From Campylobacterota bacterium (lineage in GTDB: Bacteria > Campylobacterota > Campylobacteria > Campylobacterales > Nitratiruptoraceae), in NCBI GenBank assembly GCA_013153715.1, contig JAADDW010000012.1, positions 1-36,166 of the forward strand: a stretch of DNA of 36,166 nt, given 5' to 3'. The position numbers and the translations under genes are program-made. A model generated the notes under the pieces. The model did no database searches, was not told where the DNA came from, and saw only the letters and a list, made by a program, of their open reading frames with translations. This document shows, one piece after another, positions 32,712 to 36,166 of the stretch. The first letter of the stretch is position 1. Every line of letters begins with the position of its first letter.

Positions 32712-34919
32712 ATGGTGTGCAGATTTGAGTTTGATATGAACAATCTCAAAGAGATCTTTGAGTTCGGAAAGGTTGCCCGCCAAGCCAACGGCTCCGTTAT
32801 GCTCAAGAGCGGTAAAACTGTTATGCTGGCGACGGTCTGTATCGATGAGGAGAACCCTGTAGAGGAGGATTTTCTCCCTCTCACCGTCCAGTACATCGAG
32901 AAGAGCTACGCCGCCGGAAAGATCCCTGGAGGATTTGTTAAGAGGGAGCAGAAACCCGGAGATTTCGAGACCCTCACCAGCCGCATCGTTGACAGGGCCC
33001 TCCGCCCCCTCTTCCCCAAGGGCTTCCTCTACCCCGTGGTCATCACCGTCCTCGTCCTCAGTGCCGATCCCCAGAGCGACCTCCAGGTCCTCGCCCTCAA
33101 TGCCGCCAGCGCCGCCCTCTATGTCTCGGACATCCCCATTAGGCGGGCTGTGGCCGGACTTCGGGTAGCCAAGGTCGATGGGGAGCTCATCTTCAACCCT
33201 ACACTCCAGGAGCTGAAAAACTCCACCCTCGACCTCTATCTGGCGGGAACCCGAGACGACCTCCTCATGATAGAGATGGCGGCCATAGGGACCTACAGAA
33301 CAGAAGTAGTCCCGACAGCAGTCGACCCCCTAACAGATCCTGCACTGACAGAGGAGGTCATCACAATCAAAGAGCCCAACGCCATGAAGGAGGAGGAGCT
33401 GGCCGAGATTATCTCCCAGGGAAAGGAGGCCATCAGAGTCGCCGCCGCAGAATATGAGAAGTACTTTATTGAAGTGGCCAAGGAGCAGAAGGAGCTCCCC
33501 CTCCAGAGTGAGGAGATCGACAAGGACCTCTGGGTCTATATCGATGAGTTCTACAAGGAGGAGATCGAAGAGGCGATCCAGGCCATGGCGAAGAGTGAGA
33601 GATTTGAGCTCCTCAGGGCCATCGCCAAGAAGATCGCCCAAGATGAGATAGCAGAGGAGCAGGGGTGGGATCTCGACACCATCTATAGAGTTGTGGACCG
33701 CTACAAGCGGCAGATCCTCCGCTCCATGATCTTGGAGAAGGGGGTCCGGGCCGACGGAAGGGGGCTCACCGACATACGCCCCATCTCCATCGAGACCAAT
33801 ATCCTCCCATCGGCCCACGGCTCCACACTCTTCACCAGGGGAGAGACCCAAGCCCTCGTGGTCTGTACCATTGGAGAGAAGACAGACGCCCAGATGTTCG
33901 AGATGCTGACCAGCAGGGGCCCCGAATATGAACATTTCATGGTCCACTACAACTTCCCCCCCTTCAGCGTGGGAGAGGCCCGACCGATCAGCGCCCCAGG
34001 GCGGCGGGAGTTGGGACATGGAAACCTGGCCCGGAGGGCTCTGGAACCTGTAGTCGATGTGACGGAGGATAAGACAATCCGTCTGGTCTCCGAAATACTG
34101 GAATCCAACGGCTCCTCCTCCATGGCCACGGTCTGCGGCGGCGCCCTCGCCATGAGGGCGGCAGATATAGAGTTGGCCGATCTCGTTGCAGGGGTCGCCA
34201 TGGGACTCATCGTCGAAGGGGATCGGTACGCCATTCTGACCGACATCATGGGGTTGGAAGACCACGATGGAGATATGGATTTCAAAGTGGCCGGAACCCA
34301 TGACGGCGTTACAGCGATGCAGATGGACATCAAATTGGGAGGAGTCCGGGAAGAGCTTTTGAGGGAGGCCCTCCAGCAGGCCAGAGATGCCCGCCTCAAG
34401 ATTTTGAAGATTATGAAGGAGGCCGAGGAGAAGATTGAGGTCAATGAGGAGAACCTCCCCACCTCCCGAACGGTGACTGTCCACCCCAGCAGAATTGTCG
34501 ACATCATCGGTCAAGCGGGCAAGACTATCAAGGAGATTATCGAGAAGTTTGAGGTGAGTATCGACATCGATAGGGAGCGAGGAAAGGTTCGGGTAACAGG
34601 GAAAAACAAGCCCAAGGTGATCGCCGCCTGCGACCATATCGAATCGATCGCCAAGAGACCCACCCCCCAACAGGTGAAATTTACTCCGGGCCAGATTGTA
34701 CGGGGGAGGGTGAAGCGGACCACAGCCTTTGGGGCCTTCGTCACCCTGCCTGGAGGGGTCGATGGACTCCTCCATATCTCCAAACTCGCCCAAGGCCATG
34801 TCCATCGGGTCGAAGATGTGGTAGGCGAGGGGGATGAGGTGGAGGTAGAGGTCCTCTCCCAACAGGGGCATAAGATAGAGCTCGCCCTCCGCCAGGTTGT
34901 CAAACGGAAACATGTTTAG
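32712..34919 (+). CDS. pnp: Polyribonucleotide nucleotidyltransferase (PNPase)
   Basis: PNPase degrades RNA phosphorolytically from the 3' end. The 735-residue protein has two RNase PH-like domains: the first with FVKREQKPGDFETLTSRIVDRALRPLF, the second with the catalytic stretch MGLEDHDGDMDFKVAGT and MQMDIK. A helical linker joins them. The KH domain (about 586-645) has the loop GQAGKTI at 600-606, and the S1 domain follows (about 658-730, GQIVRGRVKRTTAFGAFV). A Shine-Dalgarno AAAGGA is 10 bases before the ATG; a second possible start is the ATG at residue 9 (MNNLKEIFEFG). All expected domains are present. Confidence 0.96.
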   Translation: MVCRFEFDMNNLKEIFEFGKVARQANGSVMLKSGKTVMLATVCIDEENPVEEDFLPLTVQYIEKSYAAGKIPGGFVKREQKPGDFETLTSRIVDRALRPLFPKGFLYPVVITVLVLSADPQSDLQVLALNAASAALYVSDIPIRRAVAGLRVAKVDGELIFNPTLQELKNSTLDLYLAGTRDDLLMIEMAAIGTYRTEVVPTAVDPLTDPALTEEVITIKEPNAMKEEELAEIISQGKEAIRVAAAEYEKYFIEVAKEQKELPLQSEEIDKDLWVYIDEFYKEEIEEAIQAMAKSERFELLRAIAKKIAQDEIAEEQGWDLDTIYRVVDRYKRQILRSMILEKGVRADGRGLTDIRPISIETNILPSAHGSTLFTRGETQALVVCTIGEKTDAQMFEMLTSRGPEYEHFMVHYNFPPFSVGEARPISAPGRRELGHGNLARRALEPVVDVTEDKTIRLVSEILESNGSSSMATVCGGALAMRAADIELADLVAGVAMGLIVEGDRYAILTDIMGLEDHDGDMDFKVAGTHDGVTAMQMDIKLGGVREELLREALQQARDARLKILKIMKEAEEKIEVNEENLPTSRTVTVHPSRIVDIIGQAGKTIKEIIEKFEVSIDIDRERGKVRVTGKNKPKVIAACDHIESIAKRPTPQQVKFTPGQIVRGRVKRTTAFGAFVTLPGGVDGLLHISKLAQGHVHRVEDVVGEGDEVEVEVLSQQGHKIELALRQVVKRKHV

Positions 34920-35622
34920 GTGGCTCCTTCCCCTCTTCATGGCCCTCTCCCTCTCCGCTATCGAGGGGGTTCTCATCCCCTTCTACCACTATCCAACCTT
35001 CGGGGATCGAGAGATCGAGAGGCTGATCCAGCTGAAACGGCAATACCCCTCTGTCCGATTTCTCGTCATCATCAACCCCAATAACGGCCACTTTCGGAGG
35101 AGGGAGCGGAACTTCGCCCGGATGATAGAACTCCTCTCCCGAGAGGGGATAGAGCCGATAGGGTACATCTACAGCAGTTACGGAAAACGGCCTCTGGAAG
35201 AGGTCGTAGAGGACATCGAGAGCTGGGCGAAGTTCTACAAACCCTTCGGAATTGAGGGGATCTTCATAGATGAGGTCGATTGCACCAAGGAAGAGTATTA
35301 CCGCCAGCTCCAAGAGCGGATCAAGAGAGACTTCTCCCTTGTAGTGGCCAATCCAGGGATCCCCTGTCGGACCGAATGGAGCGATATTGGAGTTGTCCAC
35401 GAAAACAGCAACTACTCCATAGAGCCCCCCCAGTGGGAGGGAGAGAAGGCGGTCCTCATCCACTCCATCGACAGAGTGGAATTTGATCAGGTAAAGGGGT
35501 ACGACTTTATCTATATCACCCCCCTCTCGGGAACCAACCCGTGGGAGAGGCTCTCCCCCTTTCTTCCAGAGCTCCTCTCCTCCATAGAGAGAGAATTTCA
35601 AAGAGGTTTAAACAAGAAATGA
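34912..35622 (+). CDS. Secreted spherulin-4-like protein (putative glycoside hydrolase)
   Basis: The 236-residue product has a signal peptide (FRWLLPLFMALSLSA) and the spherulin-4 pattern: GVLIPFYHYPTFGD, VRFLVIINPNNGH, IEPIGYIYSSYGKRPLEEVVEDIESW, and IEGIFIDEVDCTKEEYY. Members such as fungal Sph3 hydrolyse galactosamine-containing polysaccharides, with a conserved Asp-Glu pair and a further Glu. Here D120-E121 and E164 (VVHENSNY) are candidates; this is recalled from the family, not proven. The ATG at 34912 overlaps the pnp end by 8 bases. The product would be periplasmic or exported. Polysaccharide substrate unknown. Confidence 0.78.
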   Translation: MFRWLLPLFMALSLSAIEGVLIPFYHYPTFGDREIERLIQLKRQYPSVRFLVIINPNNGHFRRRERNFARMIELLSREGIEPIGYIYSSYGKRPLEEVVEDIESWAKFYKPFGIEGIFIDEVDCTKEEYYRQLQERIKRDFSLVVANPGIPCRTEWSDIGVVHENSNYSIEPPQWEGEKAVLIHSIDRVEFDQVKGYDFIYITPLSGTNPWERLSPFLPELLSSIEREFQRGLNKK

Positions 35623-35623
35623 G

Positions 35624-35629
35624 TACAAT
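35624..35629 (+). promoter_or_regulatory. Candidate -10 box of the atpE promoter
   Basis: TACAAT (5 of 6 to TATAAT) starts 2 bases after the stop of the spherulin-like gene and predicts a leader of roughly 65 bases for atpE. No good -35 is found at 16-18 bases upstream, which is usual for this lineage. Confidence 0.4.
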
Positions 35630-35636
35630 TGCGTAA

Positions 35637-35678
35637 GCGAAATCACGAGTAGGGACACGCAAGCCGAAAGGGTTTCGC
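35637..35678 (+). other. Hairpin in the atpE leader
   Basis: GCGAAATC (35637-35644) can pair with GGTTTCGC (35671-35678) over 8 bp with one G-U pair and a 26-base loop. It lies in the only non-coding stretch before atpE, downstream of a TACAAT -10-like box at 35624-35629, and ends about 15 bases before the AGGAGG Shine-Dalgarno. It may stabilise the mRNA of a highly expressed gene or take part in control. Confidence 0.4.
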
Positions 35679-35701
35679 AAAAAAGAATAGGAGGAGTCTC
35701 T

Positions 35702-36007
35702 ATGAAGAAGTTGATGCTACTCTTAGTAGCCTTCGTCGGTTTCGCCTTTGCTGGAGAGGGTGAGAGTATGATCCAAGCCTATAGCGTCCTCGCCGCAGGT
35801 GTCGGCCTCGGAATTGCGGCGGCAGGTGGCGGTATCGGTATGGGACACACAGCCGCGGCTACTATCGCAGGAACTGCCAGAAACCCTGGATTGGGTGGAA
35901 AATTGATGACAACAATGTTCATCGCCCTAGCGATGATCGAAGCACAGGTTATCTATACCCTGGTTATCGCTCTTATCGCACTCTACGCAAATCCATTCTT
36001 GGGATAA
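35702..36007 (+). CDS. atpE: ATP synthase F0 subunit c
   Basis: The 101-residue proteolipid has the two helices of subunit c joined by a polar loop (ARNPG), with the ion-binding carboxylate E80 (MIEAQVIYTLVIAL) in the second helix and the end LYANPF. At the positions that hold Gln and Ser/Thr in Na+-type c subunits, here there is Met and Ala, so H+ coupling is likely. The first 18 residues (KKLMLLLVAFVGFAFA) form a hydrophobic signal-like extension ending at AGEG. AGGAGG lies 7 bases before the ATG. The other ATP synthase genes are not adjacent, as in other Campylobacterota. A strong hairpin terminator follows. Confidence 0.96.
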   Translation: MKKLMLLLVAFVGFAFAGEGESMIQAYSVLAAGVGLGIAAAGGGIGMGHTAAATIAGTARNPGLGGKLMTTMFIALAMIEAQVIYTLVIALIALYANPFLG

Positions 36008-36016
36008 AATAGGGAG

Positions 36017-36042
36017 AAACTCTTGCCTTTTGGCAAGAGTTT
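36017..36042 (+). terminator. Intrinsic terminator after atpE
   Basis: AAACTCTTGCC (36017-36027), a TTTT loop and GGCAAGAGTTT (36032-36042) make a perfect 11-bp stem. Only three T residues end the stem on the plus strand, and the flanking A/T bases make it symmetric. It separates atpE from the tRNA gene. It also contains the -35 of the tRNA promoter. Confidence 0.8.
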
Positions 36043-36051
36043 CGATATAAT
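36023..36051 (+). promoter_or_regulatory. tRNA-Leu promoter overlapping the atpE terminator (TTGCCT - 17 - TATAAT)
   Basis: TTGCCT (36023-36028) lies in the terminator stem, and a perfect TATAAT is at 36046-36051, 17 bases further on. The tRNA starts at 36078, so the primary transcript would carry a leader of about 20 bases to be trimmed by RNase P. Confidence 0.6.
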
Positions 36052-36077
36052 TTCACTCACACCAGCCACATCACGAA

Positions 36078-36164
<87 letters not shown>

Positions 36165-36166
36165 TA

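Noticed and set aside
35637-35685. Possible cyclic-di-GMP riboswitch before atpE, suggested by GGGACACGCAAGCC.
   Set aside because: Only part of the 3' conserved segment is similar; the 5' half, the GAAA tetraloop arrangement and the second helix of the known class are not there.

Overview
The window is a gene-dense stretch of a bacterial chromosome, most likely from the Campylobacterota (epsilonproteobacteria). The pointers are BioB and Dcd proteins that closely resemble the short Campylobacter/Helicobacter forms, a topA-phosphodiesterase-bioB cluster, a structured RNA directly upstream of purD, purD beside lptD, and an atpE that stands alone. The DNA is clearly more GC-rich than Campylobacter or Helicobacter. 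Arg is mostly AGG/AGA, Glu mostly GAG and Leu mostly CTC, and TTA/CTA/TCA are rare. This fits a high-GC, possibly thermophilic vent-type member, but genus cannot be fixed from the sequence alone. There are no mobile elements, CRISPR arrays or rRNA genes. Nearly all genes overlap or abut, many through ATGA, GTGA or TGATG junctions.

Layout. (a) 1-6272, minus: topA, a YfcE-type phosphodiesterase, bioB, a CPA2 cation/proton antiporter, an HlyD-type membrane fusion protein and the start of a ferritin-like, acyl-ACP-desaturase-like protein cut by the window edge. (b) 6326-11793, plus: a shortened DegT-type aminotransferase-like protein, a CorA transporter, a 71-residue protein, asnB, a four-helix membrane protein and an exported beta-propeller-like protein. 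(c) dcd (minus) and accB-accC-trkA-trkH (plus) diverge from overlapping promoters at 12347-12409. (d) 22396-16956, minus: dciA, then a PAS-Hpt-Hpt protein, a 1018-residue hybrid kinase and a single-domain receiver, which together look like a phosphorelay without a DNA-binding output. (e) 22367 to the end, plus: a small lipoprotein, nadB, nhaD, guaA, hemD, a 6S-type (purD-motif) RNA, purD, lptD, an MCE protein with a barrel-like C-terminus, a J-domain protein, pnp, a secreted spherulin-4-like protein, atpE and tRNA-Leu(GAG).

Themes. Much of the window is core metabolism: NAD (nadB), heme (hemD), purines (guaA, purD), pyrimidine dNTPs (dcd), asparagine, biotin, and malonyl-CoA formation by the biotin-dependent AccBC. 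Ion homeostasis is strongly represented (CPA2, CorA, TrkAH, NhaD, AtpE). Envelope biogenesis appears as LptD, the MCE protein, HlyD and lipoproteins. The most interesting departures are the output-less phosphorelay, GC-rich palindromes sitting in proline-coding linkers, the MCE-barrel fusion, the compacted DegT protein, an apparently leaderless dciA whose promoter lies inside the opposing lipoprotein gene, and the purD-linked RNA.
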